From contig UQBX01000005.1 in NCBI GenBank assembly GCA_900539425.1, positions 1-64,000 on the forward strand: a DNA stretch of 64,000 nucleotides. Direction: 5' to 3'. Positions within the stretch are counted from its first letter, which is position 1. Each line of letters opens with the position of its first letter. The notes under the pieces are model-generated. The model had not been told where the DNA came from. It made no database searches and saw only the letters and a list, made by a program, of their open reading frames with translations. A program made the translations under genes and the position numbers. Shown here one piece after another: positions 53,986-62,935 of this stretch. The stretch comes from an uncultured Oscillospiraceae bacterium. GTDB lineage: Bacteria > Bacillota > Clostridia > Oscillospirales > Acutalibacteraceae.

Positions 53986-54474
53986 ATGAAAAGCAAAAAA
54001 ATCTTTGCAGCTGCTGCGGCATTGTTGCTGGTGTTTTCTTTTGTGTTTGCAGGCTGTTCCGAAAAAGTAAACGAGATAACTACTGATAACGCAGTAATAA
54101 AAGAGGATGAGGCCGTAGACCTTATTAAGAGTTATTCAACTGCCGAACTCGGGCTTTCGGGTGATTGGAGCGATTATAATTTCGCAGGTTATAATAACAG
54201 CGGAGTTAAAGTTGAAGACGGCTCTCATGACGGTTATTATGTTGAAGTCAGAATAGGCAACAAGATCGAAAATGATGACGGAACGCTCGATTTTGATATT
54301 GTAGGTCATTATCTTATCAGCTATGACGGTAAAACTATTCTGAAATATGATCCGGTCAACGAAACGTATACACCGCTTTCCGAGATCACCACTTCCGACG
54401 CTCAGGAACAGCAGACGAATACTGCCGAAGAAAAAACAAGTTCTCAAAGCACAACAGCTAAGGCAGAAAACTAA
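53986..54474 (+). CDS. Putative lipoprotein, unknown
   Basis: A 162-aa secreted protein with a signal peptide ending in the lipobox V-F-A-G-C (Cys about residue 24), a compact domain (about 35-140) and a Ser/Thr/Gln-rich tail. I recognise no family. ATG 53986 has AGGGGTG five bases upstream. It lies alone between the HAD-DUF523 gene and a terminator. The S/T-rich stretch resembles that of the PepSY-like protein at 15154-15633. Confidence 0.7.
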   Translation: MKSKKIFAAAAALLLVFSFVFAGCSEKVNEITTDNAVIKEDEAVDLIKSYSTAELGLSGDWSDYNFAGYNNSGVKVEDGSHDGYYVEVRIGNKIENDDGTLDFDIVGHYLISYDGKTILKYDPVNETYTPLSEITTSDAQEQQTNTAEEKTSSQSTTAKAEN

Positions 54475-54488
54475 TATAACAGGTATGT

Positions 54489-54530
54489 CAGACGTATAAA
54501 AGTATTATTGCTTTTATGCGTCTGTTTTTA
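54489..54530 (+). terminator. Terminator after the lipoprotein gene
   Basis: Fourteen-base stem CAGACGTATAAAAG / CTTTTATGCGTCTG (one G-T pair) with loop TATTATTG, then TTTTTATAT. Confidence 0.88.
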
Positions 54531-54544
54531 TATAGAAGTCTTTA

Positions 54545-54556
54545 ATTGTGAACAAT
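54545..54556 (+). promoter_or_regulatory. Palindrome upstream of rnfC, possible operator
   Basis: ATTGTGAACAAT is a perfect inverted repeat (ATTGT-GA-ACAAT), 92 bases before rnfC. TTGTGAA matches one half of the redox-sensor Rex site, but the second half is absent. No convincing -35/-10 pair with good spacing was found near it; TATAGA at 54574-54579 might be a -10. Confidence 0.35.
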
Positions 54557-54648
54557 TTTTAAAAAGCGCACGGTATAGAGGTATAGGGGTAAAACTTTGT
54601 TGAAAAGGGCGTTTTTTTATGTTAGAATGGGAGAAAGGAGTGTCAGCT

Positions 54649-55986
54649 ATGAAAAAGGTTCCTTTCAGATCCGGAATTCACCCGTTTGAGGGTAAGAAAT
54701 TTTCCGAAAATAAAGAAACAGTAAAAATAGAATCAGCGCCGCTTATGGTTTTCCCAACAAGTCAGCATATCGGCGCGCCCGCCGTTCCGGTTGTTAAAAT
54801 CGGTGACAGGGTACGCAGAGGCACCTTGATAGCCAAGGCGGCTTCGTTTATATCAAGTCCGGTATATTCGTCAGTTTCCGGCAAGGTAAAAGCTATTGAG
54901 GACAGGCAGAATCCAAATGGCAGCATCTCAAAATGCATAGTTGTAGAAAACGATTTTGAGGATGAGTGCGAGGATGGCTATGGCAGCGTAAAAGATCCGA
55001 ATGAGCTTACACCGGAGGAGATTGCTGCGGCTATTACTCAGGCAGGAATTGTAGGTATGGGCGGAGCAGGTTTCCCCACAGGAGTAAAGCTTACGCCTAA
55101 AAATGCGGATAATATTGATTATCTCATACTTAACGGCGCGGAATGTGAGCCGTATTTGACTTCCGATTACCGCCTTATGGTGGAAAAGGCAGGCAACATA
55201 ATTATGGGAGCGTCTCTTGCACTGCGCCTTTTTAAAAACGCAAAAGTCGTTGTGGCTATAGAGGACAACAAACCCGCCGCAATAGAGGCATTTGAAGCAC
55301 AGTGCAAAAACCTTGAGAAAATAAGCGTTATGCCGCTCAAAACAAAATATCCGCAGGGCGGTGAACGCCGCCTTATTGCAAGCGTTACGGGCAGAAAGAT
55401 AAATTCACATATGCTTCCCGCGGACGCAGGCGTGGTTGTGCTCAATGTGGCAACGGCGTTCGCAATTTATGAGGCGCTGTGTGAAAGCAAACCGCTAATT
55501 CACAGAATAGTTACTCTCACGGGTGACGGTATGAATTCCCCCTGCAACGCAGATGTTTTGCTTGGTACGCCCGTTTCTTTCGTTGTTGAAAAATGCGGCG
55601 GCTTAAAAGAAAATACTAAAAAGATAATTTCAGGCGGCCCCATGATGGGAATGGCTCTTCAGGGGCTTGATTATCCTGTTACAAAAACATTTTCATCCGT
55701 GCTTGCTCTTACTGAGGATGATGTTGAGGCTATGAAAACTACTGCCTGTATCAGATGCGGCAGGTGTGTTGGCGTGTGCCCCGAAAATCTTGTGCCTCAG
55801 TTAATGGCGCATGCCGTTAAAGCGCTTGATTTCGAACGCTTTGAGGCTATCGGCGGACTCGAATGTATAGAGTGCGGCTGCTGCACATATGTGTGCCCCG
55901 CCAAGAGACCGTTAACACAGTCATTCAAGCTTGCAAAGGCTGAAATAAGAGCCGCTAAGGCAAAAGCGCAGGGAGGGAAAAAATAA
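54649..55986 (+). CDS. rnfC: Rnf complex subunit C (ferredoxin:NAD+ oxidoreductase)
   Basis: A 445-aa membrane-associated Fe-S/flavoprotein that binds NADH and FMN. GIVGMGGAGFPTGVKL and YLILNGAECEPYLTSDYRLM are the flavin/NAD region, and two [4Fe-4S] motifs CIRCGRCVGVCP and CIECGCCTYVCP lie near the C terminus. ATG 54649 is chosen because AAAGGAG lies seven bases before it. It is the first gene of the operon, 1 base before rnfD. Confidence 0.96.
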   Translation: MKKVPFRSGIHPFEGKKFSENKETVKIESAPLMVFPTSQHIGAPAVPVVKIGDRVRRGTLIAKAASFISSPVYSSVSGKVKAIEDRQNPNGSISKCIVVENDFEDECEDGYGSVKDPNELTPEEIAAAITQAGIVGMGGAGFPTGVKLTPKNADNIDYLILNGAECEPYLTSDYRLMVEKAGNIIMGASLALRLFKNAKVVVAIEDNKPAAIEAFEAQCKNLEKISVMPLKTKYPQGGERRLIASVTGRKINSHMLPADAGVVVLNVATAFAIYEALCESKPLIHRIVTLTGDGMNSPCNADVLLGTPVSFVVEKCGGLKENTKKIISGGPMMGMALQGLDYPVTKTFSSVLALTEDDVEAMKTTACIRCGRCVGVCPENLVPQLMAHAVKALDFERFEAIGGLECIECGCCTYVCPAKRPLTQSFKLAKAEIRAAKAKAQGGKK

Positions 55987-55987
55987 T

Positions 55988-56929
55988 ATGTATAATGTTT
56001 CCGTTTCCCCACATATAAGGGATAAAAGTTCAACAAGAAAAATTATGATAGATGTGTGTATCGCCCTTGTGCCCACCCTTGCTTTCGGTGTATGGCATTT
56101 CGGCATAAACGCTCTTTTTGTAATTATTTCATCCGTTCTCAGCTGTGTTGTTTCAGAGGCGGTGTTTGAACTTATAGTCAAAAAACCAATAACAGTTTTC
56201 GATTTCAGCGCTGTTGTTACAGGACTTATTCTGGCGCTGAATATGCCGCCTAACATTGCATGGTGGGTGCCTGCTATCGGAGGCGTGTTCGCCATTGTAA
56301 TAGTTAAAATGCTTTTCGGCGGAATAGGGCAGAATATTATGAACCCCGCTCTTGCGGCACGCTGTTTCCTGCTTATTTCATTCGCCTCAAGAATGACTGA
56401 TTTTTCAGTGGACGGCGTATCATCCGCTACTCCGCTTGCAGTGCTTAAATCAGGCGGAAGTGTTGACCTGCTTGATGCTTTCCTCGGTTTCAAAACGGGA
56501 TGTATCGGTGAGGTATCAGTGGCTGCAATTCTTATCGGCGCGGCTTATCTGCTTATAAGAAAAGTAATTTCAATAAGAATTCCCGCTGTTTACATACTTT
56601 CAACTGCACTTTTCATATTTGTATTCAGCCTTGCAAAAACAGGTATGCCCACGTGGCAGTTTATGCTCGGTGAACTTTTGACGGGCGGCCTTATGGCAGG
56701 CGCGTTCTTTATGGCAACTGATTATACAACAAGCCCGATCACTAAGTGGGGGCAGGTAGTTTATGCAGTGCTGATAGGCTTCCTGACTGCAGTTTTCCGT
56801 ATTCTCGGTTCAAGTGCAGAGGGCGTTTCATACGCAATCATCATCAGCAACCTGTTTGTTCCTATTATTGAAAAGATAACTGTTCCGAAAGCGTTCGGAG
56901 TCAAGAAAAAAGAGAAAAAGGGGGCATAA
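55988..56929 (+). CDS. rnfD: Rnf complex subunit D
   Basis: A 313-aa membrane subunit with nine or ten helices. The flavin-attachment threonine is in DGVSSATPL (Thr148), where FMN is joined by a phosphoester bond by ApbE. AGGGAAAAAATA precedes the ATG. Confidence 0.95.
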   Translation: MYNVSVSPHIRDKSSTRKIMIDVCIALVPTLAFGVWHFGINALFVIISSVLSCVVSEAVFELIVKKPITVFDFSAVVTGLILALNMPPNIAWWVPAIGGVFAIVIVKMLFGGIGQNIMNPALAARCFLLISFASRMTDFSVDGVSSATPLAVLKSGGSVDLLDAFLGFKTGCIGEVSVAAILIGAAYLLIRKVISIRIPAVYILSTALFIFVFSLAKTGMPTWQFMLGELLTGGLMAGAFFMATDYTTSPITKWGQVVYAVLIGFLTAVFRILGSSAEGVSYAIIISNLFVPIIEKITVPKAFGVKKKEKKGA

Positions 56930-56932
56930 GCT

Positions 56933-57556
56933 GTGGCAAAGTCAAAATCTTCATTCCTTAAAAACTGCGTTGCCCTGCTTGTAATCACCCTTGTTGCGGG
57001 ACTTGCGCTTTCAGCTGTAAATGAGATAACTAAAGAGCCCATAGCAAAGGCGGAGGAAACTGCAAGGCTTGAGGCTTATGAAACAGTTTTCCCTGACGCA
57101 GAGTTTGAAACTCCGCAGGATCTTGACGCTCTCCTTGAGGGCGGCCAGGCGGCAATTGACAGTGTGGGACTTACAGGCTGTACTGTAAGCGATATACTTT
57201 ATGCAAATGACGCAAACGGAGAGAGAATAGGTTATGTTGTTGCTGCTGTTTCTCCGAACGGTTACGGCGGCGATATTTCCGTTGCTGTGGGTATAGATGC
57301 AAAAACCAGCACGATAACAGGCTTTTCCGTGCTTTCAAACAGCGAAACGGCGGGCCTCGGCGCACGCTGTACTGAAGATGAGTTCGTTTCTCAGTTCGCA
57401 GGCAAGGATGCCACTTCCATTGAGTATGTAAAGGGCGGCGGCGCTACCGGCAATCAGATAGACGCTATCAGCGGCGCTACCGTTACAACAAATGCCGTAA
57501 CAGAAGCCGTAAACAGTGCTCTAGCCGTATACGGCAATGTTTTAAAGGAGGGTTAA
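56933..57556 (+). CDS. rnfG: Rnf complex subunit G
   Basis: A 207-aa subunit with one N-terminal membrane segment (about 9-28) and an extracytoplasmic FMN-binding domain. The SGAT motif (DAISGATVTT, Thr183) is the covalent FMN site. The start is GTG 56933, three bases after rnfD. Confidence 0.95.
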   Translation: MAKSKSSFLKNCVALLVITLVAGLALSAVNEITKEPIAKAEETARLEAYETVFPDAEFETPQDLDALLEGGQAAIDSVGLTGCTVSDILYANDANGERIGYVVAAVSPNGYGGDISVAVGIDAKTSTITGFSVLSNSETAGLGARCTEDEFVSQFAGKDATSIEYVKGGGATGNQIDAISGATVTTNAVTEAVNSALAVYGNVLKEG

Positions 57557-57559
57557 TGT

Positions 57560-58243
57560 ATGAATCCTATTGTTGAAAGGCTTAAAAACGGAATCATAAC
57601 GGAAAACCCCACTTTCGTGCTTATGCTCGGAATGTGCCCCACTCTTGCCGTTACTACCTCTGCTATAAACGGTATCGGTATGGGCCTTGCCACTACTGCG
57701 GTTCTTGTTATGAGCAATCTTATGATTTCCGCACTCAGAAAAGTTATTCCTAACGGAGTAAGAATGCCTGCTTATATAGTAATAGTTGCATCGTTCGTAA
57801 CTATTGTTGAACTTCTTCTCCATGCTTATGTAAAATCTGTTTATGACGCTCTCGGACTTTATATTCCGCTTATCGTTGTAAACTGCATAATCCTCGGCAG
57901 AGCGGAAAGCTATGCCGCTAAAAACAAAGTGATACCGTCAATATTTGACGGCCTTGGAATGGGTCTCGGATTTACAATAGGCCTTGTTTGCATTGGCGCT
58001 ATACGAGAGCTTATTGGTGCCGGTACCTGCTTTGGACTTCAGATTCTTCCTGAAAGCTATGAGGGCGTTTCAATATTCATTCTTGCCCCGGGAGCGTTTC
58101 TTGTGCTTGCGTTCCTCTGCGCAATTCAGAATAAACTCGGTCTCAAGGGCGCAAACCGCCATGTCAAGGAAGATGCCTGCAAGGGTGACTGTATGAACTG
58201 CGCTCTTGCCTGCAATGGTATAAAGGAGGGTGAGAAAAAATGA
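57560..58243 (+). CDS. rnfE: Rnf complex subunit E
   Basis: A 227-aa six-helix membrane subunit, homologous to RnfA. LGMCPTLAVTTSAINGIGMG and LIVVNCIILGRAE are conserved, and the cysteines of half-helices (NPTFVLMLGMC, VNCIIL) can hold the intramembrane Fe-S cluster. A Cys-rich tail (KGDCMNCALACN) is extra; it may bind metal. AAAGGAGGG precedes the ATG. Confidence 0.95.
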   Translation: MNPIVERLKNGIITENPTFVLMLGMCPTLAVTTSAINGIGMGLATTAVLVMSNLMISALRKVIPNGVRMPAYIVIVASFVTIVELLLHAYVKSVYDALGLYIPLIVVNCIILGRAESYAAKNKVIPSIFDGLGMGLGFTIGLVCIGAIRELIGAGTCFGLQILPESYEGVSIFILAPGAFLVLAFLCAIQNKLGLKGANRHVKEDACKGDCMNCALACNGIKEGEKK

Positions 58244-58818
58244 TAAAAACACTGTTTCTCGTTATCATCACAACCGCCCTTATTAACAATGTAGTTTTAA
58301 GCCAGTTCCTCGGAATATGTGCGTTCCTCGGCGTTTCTAAAAATATCAAAACAGCCGCGGGAATGGGCGGAGCCGTAATATTTGTAATAACGATAGCAAG
58401 CGCTGTTACAAATCTGCTTTATACCGGCATAATTTCAAAACTGGGCATTGAGTATCTGAATACTATAATCTTTATTCTGGTAATCGCAGCGCTTGTTCAG
58501 TTTATTGAGCTGTTTCTTAAAAAGTTTGTTCCTAAACTTCACCAGGCGCTCGGTATCTATTTGCCTCTTATTACAACAAACTGTGCCGTGCTCGGCGTTG
58601 CGCTCACAAATGTTCAGGACGGCAATGATTTCATCACATCTGTTCTTACAGGTTTCGGAACGGCAATCGGCTTTGCGCTGGCAATCATTATACTTGCCGG
58701 TATACGCGAAAAGACCGAAAGCAACGATATTCCGAAAGCATTCAAAGGCACACCTGCCGTACTTCTCACTTCCTGCCTTATGGCAATAGCGTTTTACGGC
58801 TTTAACACACTTGCGTAA
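58240..58818 (+). CDS. rnfA: Rnf complex subunit A
   Basis: A 192-aa six-helix membrane subunit. NNVVLSQFLGICAFLGVS and LPLITTNCAVLGVAL carry the paired cysteines of the intramembrane Fe-S cluster shared with RnfE. The start overlaps rnfE by four bases. Confidence 0.96.
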   Translation: MIKTLFLVIITTALINNVVLSQFLGICAFLGVSKNIKTAAGMGGAVIFVITIASAVTNLLYTGIISKLGIEYLNTIIFILVIAALVQFIELFLKKFVPKLHQALGIYLPLITTNCAVLGVALTNVQDGNDFITSVLTGFGTAIGFALAIIILAGIREKTESNDIPKAFKGTPAVLLTSCLMAIAFYGFNTLA

Positions 58819-58828
58819 GGAGGTTTAT

Positions 58829-59629
58829 ATGGATATTAAAAACATTCTTATTGCAACAGTGGTTGTTGCCGCGGTGGGCGTTGTCATAGCGATAGTGCTC
58901 AGCCTTGCGGAAAAACTATTCCATGTTGAAGTGGACGAAAAAGAAATTGCCGTGCGTGAATGCCTTGCGGGCAACAACTGCGGCGCCTGCGGTTACGCGG
59001 GATGCGATGCTCTTGCGAAAGCAATAGCAAACGGAGAAGCTCCTGTTACTGCTTGTACGGTTGCCGGCCAGGCCGGCGCCGATAAAATTGCCACCATTAT
59101 GGGTGTAGAAGCGGGCAATGTTGAAAAGCAGGTAGCTTTTGTGCGCTGTTCAGGCACAACAGACCTCAGGCAAAAAAAGTTTGATTATTACGGCACCAAA
59201 ACATGTACTTCCGTTAAATTTGCTCTTGGCAGAGGAGATATGTCATGCGCTTACGGCTGTATGGGTTACGGAAGCTGTGTTGCCGTGTGCGACAGCAAAG
59301 CAATACGTATTATAAACGGGAAAGCCGTTGTTGAGCCTGATCTGTGCGTGGCTTGCGGCAAATGCGTAAAGGAGTGTCCGCAGGATCTTATTGAGATCGT
59401 GCCTCAGTCTTCTGTTTACAGAGTGCAGTGCTCAAACAGGCAGAAAGGAAAAATAGTTCGTGTAAATTGCCAGGCAGGCTGTATAGGCTGCGGCCTTTGT
59501 GAAAGAAACTGCCCCACGGGCGCAATAAAGGTTACGGATAACCTTGCTAAAATCGATTACACAAAGTGTGTTGCCTGCGGCGTTTGTGCTGAAAAATGCC
59601 CGTCAAAGGTTATCAGAAAATATAATTAA
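58829..59629 (+). CDS. rnfB: Rnf complex subunit B, ferredoxin-oxidising polyferredoxin
   Basis: A 266-aa protein with one N-terminal membrane helix and several Fe-S motifs: CLAGNNCGACGYAGC, CAYGCMGYGSCVAVC, CVACGKCVKECP, CIGCGLCERNCP and CVACGVCAEKCP. It takes electrons from reduced ferredoxin. ATG 58829 is chosen because AAGGAGG lies five bases before it. Clostridial RnfB proteins have more clusters than the proteobacterial ones, and this fits. Confidence 0.95.
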   Translation: MDIKNILIATVVVAAVGVVIAIVLSLAEKLFHVEVDEKEIAVRECLAGNNCGACGYAGCDALAKAIANGEAPVTACTVAGQAGADKIATIMGVEAGNVEKQVAFVRCSGTTDLRQKKFDYYGTKTCTSVKFALGRGDMSCAYGCMGYGSCVAVCDSKAIRIINGKAVVEPDLCVACGKCVKECPQDLIEIVPQSSVYRVQCSNRQKGKIVRVNCQAGCIGCGLCERNCPTGAIKVTDNLAKIDYTKCVACGVCAEKCPSKVIRKYN

Positions 59630-59651
59630 ATTAATTGAAGGGGGAAGAATT

Positions 59652-60689
59652 ATGAAAAAAGTTTTTTCGGTTATTCTTTCCCTTCTTTTTGTGCTTCTTT
59701 TTTCTTCGTGTGCGCAAAGTGAGGATAAGTCATATTCAAAAGATTTTCTGGATCTTTTTGATACCGCATCTTCTGTAACTGCGTCGGATACCTCTCAAGA
59801 GGCTTTTGACAGCCATTTTGACGCCGTTTACAGTGAGCTTAAAGAGTATTCACAGCTATATGATATTTACAATTCATACGGTGATCTGGTGAACCTAAAG
59901 TATATAAATGAAAATGCCGCTAAAGCTCCTGTCAAAGCAGATGAAAAGATAATAGATCTGCTTTTATGGGGCAAGGAAGCGTATGAAATAAGCGAAGGCA
60001 GAGTGAATATAGCCATGGGAAGCGTCCTGTCAGAATGGCACAATGCACGCGAATATGCCTCAGAAAATCCCGACAATGCTTATCTGCCGGATATGGATGT
60101 TCTGAAAGAAAAGGCACAGCATACTGATATAAACGATCTTATAATAGATGAGGAAAATTCAACGGTATATTTTGCGGATCCCGAAATGAGCATAGACGCA
60201 GGCGCTGTTGCCAAAGGTTATATTGCAGACAGAATATGTGATTTTATAACTCAAAACAATATCTGGCAGTCGGCAATAATCAGTCTCGGCGGCAATGTCA
60301 AAACTATCGGATACAAAAACGGGGATTCAGGCACACCGTTTAATATAGGCATAGAAAATCCACAGGGCGGATATATTGCCGTTGTCCGCGCCTCAAACGG
60401 CAAAAGTGTTGTTACAAGCGGGGATTATCAGCGGTATTATACTGTTGACGGAAAACGCTACTGCCATATAATTTCACCCGAAACTCTTATGCCTGCGCAG
60501 GGAATACAGAGCGTCAGCATCGTTTCTGATGATTCGGCGCTTGCCGATGTGCTTTCAACAACAATGTTTCAGATGTCTCCTCAGGATGCTCTTGAGTTTA
60601 TAAAAAATTTCAGCGGCTGCGAGGCTGTTATTATGGACAGTTCGGGTGAATTTTATTATTCAGACGGCTTTGAGGATTTGATGCAATGA
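59652..60689 (+). CDS. apbE: ApbE-type FMN:protein transferase, lipoprotein
   Basis: A 345-aa extracytoplasmic Mg-dependent flavin transferase that attaches FMN to the threonines of RnfD and RnfG. The signal peptide ends in the lipobox F-S-S-C. Core motifs ISLGGNVKTIGYK and SVVTSGDYQRYY are present. ATG 59652 has GGGGGAAG before it. Immediately following rnfB, and overlapping the next gene by four bases, it fits as the maturation factor of this Rnf complex. Confidence 0.94.
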   Translation: MKKVFSVILSLLFVLLFSSCAQSEDKSYSKDFLDLFDTASSVTASDTSQEAFDSHFDAVYSELKEYSQLYDIYNSYGDLVNLKYINENAAKAPVKADEKIIDLLLWGKEAYEISEGRVNIAMGSVLSEWHNAREYASENPDNAYLPDMDVLKEKAQHTDINDLIIDEENSTVYFADPEMSIDAGAVAKGYIADRICDFITQNNIWQSAIISLGGNVKTIGYKNGDSGTPFNIGIENPQGGYIAVVRASNGKSVVTSGDYQRYYTVDGKRYCHIISPETLMPAQGIQSVSIVSDDSALADVLSTTMFQMSPQDALEFIKNFSGCEAVIMDSSGEFYYSDGFEDLMQ

Positions 60690-61075
60690 AAGGTAAATTT
60701 TTCAGAAAAGGCGATCTTATTGCCGCCGCAGTCATAGCTGTAGTATGTGTTGCGCTGTTTCTGGGTCTTTATGTTTTCAACTCGAATACAGGGTCTTACG
60801 TTCAAATAGAGCAAAACGGCAGCGTGATTGCAACTTTGCCCCTTGATGAGGATACCGTGTATAATATTGAAACTAACTCAAAGATAACAAATACCGTTCA
60901 GATAAAAGACGGAGAGGTAAGCGTTACTTATGCCGATTGCCCGGATCAGATATGCGTCAACCATGCGCCTGTAAGTCTGGCGGGCGAAAGTATTATCTGC
61001 CTGCCGAACGAAGTGGTGGTTTCCGTTGTCGGCTCTGACGGTAATGAAAGTCAGCCGGATGGGGTGGCGCGATGA
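60686..61075 (+). CDS. NusG domain II-containing membrane-anchored protein
   Basis: A 129-aa protein with one transmembrane segment (about 12-32) and a small beta domain resembling NusG domain II (YVQIEQNGSVIATLPLDED ... CPDQICVNHAPVS ... IICLPNEVVVSV). The family is often next to rnf/apbE or Gx transporter genes; its role is not established. The start and stop overlap its neighbours by four bases each. Confidence 0.85.
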   Translation: MKGKFFRKGDLIAAAVIAVVCVALFLGLYVFNSNTGSYVQIEQNGSVIATLPLDEDTVYNIETNSKITNTVQIKDGEVSVTYADCPDQICVNHAPVSLAGESIICLPNEVVVSVVGSDGNESQPDGVAR

Positions 61076-61572
61076 AAAGCATATCAAAGAAAACGGCGTT
61101 TTTTGCGCTCTTTGTTGCACTTGCCTTTGTGTTTTCTTATCTTGAAACACTTATTCCCTTTAATTTCGGAATACCGGGAATAAAGCTTGGCCTTGCGAAT
61201 CTTGTTGTCGTTACGGCAATGTATACGGTAGGGGAAAAACAGGCGTTTGCAATATCCGTAATAAGAATAATACTTGCCGGTCTTACATTCGGCGGCGTTT
61301 TTTCACTCGTTTACAGCCTTGCAGGCGGCATACTTTCATTTTTTGCTATGCTTCTTGCAAAGCGGTGTAAAGCGCTTTCAATAACCGGTGTTTCAATAAT
61401 AGGCGGTTCGGTTCACAATATAGGTCAGATAGCCGCCGCTGCAGTAGTTATGCAAACTTACAGAATAGTTTATTACCTGCCTGTGCTTTTGCTTTCAGGC
61501 GCAGTCACAGGCACTGTTATCGGTGTTGTTTCAGGTATTATAGTAAACAGACTTAATAAGGTGATTAAATGA
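61072..61572 (+). CDS. Gx transporter family / heptaprenyl diphosphate synthase component I-like membrane protein
   Basis: A 166-aa membrane protein with five or six helices. GIPGIKLGLANLVVV, followed by G-G-V-F-S-L-V-Y-S-L-A-G-G and GGSVHNIGQIAAA, is the family signature. Often annotated as a component of heptaprenyl diphosphate synthesis, it is topologically like an ECF S component; the substrate is unknown. It overlaps the genes on both sides by four bases. Confidence 0.85.
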   Translation: MKSISKKTAFFALFVALAFVFSYLETLIPFNFGIPGIKLGLANLVVVTAMYTVGEKQAFAISVIRIILAGLTFGGVFSLVYSLAGGILSFFAMLLAKRCKALSITGVSIIGGSVHNIGQIAAAAVVMQTYRIVYYLPVLLLSGAVTGTVIGVVSGIIVNRLNKVIK

Positions 61573-62108
61573 TTATAAGGTCTTACAAGGGCAAAACGCC
61601 CGATATAAAAGACGCCGCGTTTATAGCGGATAACGCCGTTATAGTGGGCGATGTTACTTTGAAAAAGGGCAGTTCCGTTTGGTACGGCGCAGTCCTCAGA
61701 GCCGATGATGAAAAAATAATCGTCGGTGAAAACTCAAATATTCAGGATAATTGTACTGTTCATTGTTCAACAGGATACCCCGCAGTGATAGGAGATAATG
61801 TTACCGTTGGGCACAATGCTCTCATTCACGGCTGTACTATAGGTGATAATTGCCTGATAGGTATGCATTCCACGGTTATGAACGGTGCAAAGCTCGGCAA
61901 AAACTGCCTTGTAGGAGCAGGAGCTCTTGTTACTGAAAACAAGACTTTTGAAGATAATCTGCTTCTTATGGGTGTTCCCGCAAAGGAAAAGGCGGTGCTT
62001 GATGAAAAAGCAGTGCAGGGAATAACCGAAAACGCAAATCATTACTGCGAAAAAGCGGCGCAGTATAAGGCAGAACAATTAAAACCGCCTGCACCGCAGA
62101 AGATTTAG
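61569..62108 (+). CDS. Gamma-class carbonic anhydrase family protein (left-handed beta helix)
   Basis: A 179-aa hexapeptide-repeat protein of the YrdA/CaiE/gamma carbonic anhydrase group. The zinc-type histidines are in CTVHCST and VGHNALIHG. The end MGVPAKEKAVL is typical. Activity as a carbonic anhydrase is not certain for this subgroup. It shares four bases with the Gx transporter gene, so it is the last gene of the rnf transcript. Confidence 0.87.
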   Translation: MIIRSYKGKTPDIKDAAFIADNAVIVGDVTLKKGSSVWYGAVLRADDEKIIVGENSNIQDNCTVHCSTGYPAVIGDNVTVGHNALIHGCTIGDNCLIGMHSTVMNGAKLGKNCLVGAGALVTENKTFEDNLLLMGVPAKEKAVLDEKAVQGITENANHYCEKAAQYKAEQLKPPAPQKI

Positions 62109-62128
62109 AACTTTATTACGGAGAAAAA

Positions 62129-62908
62129 ATGAATTTAAAAGAACTTATTATGCTCTCAGATATATATGCTCCGCAGGCATATGCGGATTTTGCAGAAATG
62201 ACGTGGGGTATAATGTTTTACGACAGCAATAATCCCACAATGCATGATGTAAATCACGCCTGTATTATCAATGACAGCGATTTTGATTCAGCGCTTGCCG
62301 ATATCAGGTCGTTTTATATTCAGAAAAAGCTTGTACCCAGAATATATCTTGCGGGAGCACAACATCGTGATTTTAAAGATGTATTAGAAAAACAGGGCTT
62401 TGCCATAAGCAGATTCGGAGATTTTCAGCATTTTTTGCTTACGGAAAAATGCTCTGTGCGTCAAAGTAATAATCTTTTTATTAGAGAACTCAGAAGTAAA
62501 AACGATATTACTCAGAAACTGCTTGATAACCTGTACTGCGTATATATGCAGGAGGATCCCGATACTGTTAACCGCAGCAGAAGATTGCTTCGGCGTGTTG
62601 TTGAAAGTAATAAATGCCGCCTTTTCTGCGGCTTTTATGATAATGAGCCTGCATGCATCGCCATGCTTGTTGAAACACGTTTCGGTATGTATTGCTTAGA
62701 TCTTGTTGAAACGGCTCAGAAATTCAAAGGGAGGGGATTTGCAAGGGAACTTATATCTTACCTTGTAAAACTTTGCGACCGCCCCACTTTTCTCTATTCT
62801 GAAAACCCTACAGCAATAAGGATTTATGAGGAGGCGGGTTTTCGCAGAATAAAGGTATCTCCGGAGCCGTGTTTTTACAGAGCAGTTTATATGAAATCAG
62901 AACAATGA
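62129..62908 (+). CDS. GNAT-family N-acetyltransferase
   Basis: A 259-aa protein. The C-terminal half has the acetyl-CoA site in QKFKGRGFARELISYLV and the terminal YEEAGFRRIKVS region. The N-terminal half (about 1-120) looks like a degenerate second GNAT repeat. The substrate is unknown. It begins 20 bases after the carbonic anhydrase-like gene, possibly in the same transcript. Confidence 0.85.
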   Translation: MNLKELIMLSDIYAPQAYADFAEMTWGIMFYDSNNPTMHDVNHACIINDSDFDSALADIRSFYIQKKLVPRIYLAGAQHRDFKDVLEKQGFAISRFGDFQHFLLTEKCSVRQSNNLFIRELRSKNDITQKLLDNLYCVYMQEDPDTVNRSRRLLRRVVESNKCRLFCGFYDNEPACIAMLVETRFGMYCLDLVETAQKFKGRGFARELISYLVKLCDRPTFLYSENPTAIRIYEEAGFRRIKVSPEPCFYRAVYMKSEQ

Positions 62909-62912
62909 AAAA

Positions 62913-62935
62913 GACCGCTTATGCGGTCTTTTTTT
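62913..62935. terminator. Terminator between convergent GNAT and rubredoxin-fusion genes
   Basis: Stem GACCGC / GCGGTC with TTAT loop, A-run before and seven T after. It overlaps the stop codon of the minus-strand gene and serves both strands. Confidence 0.82.
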
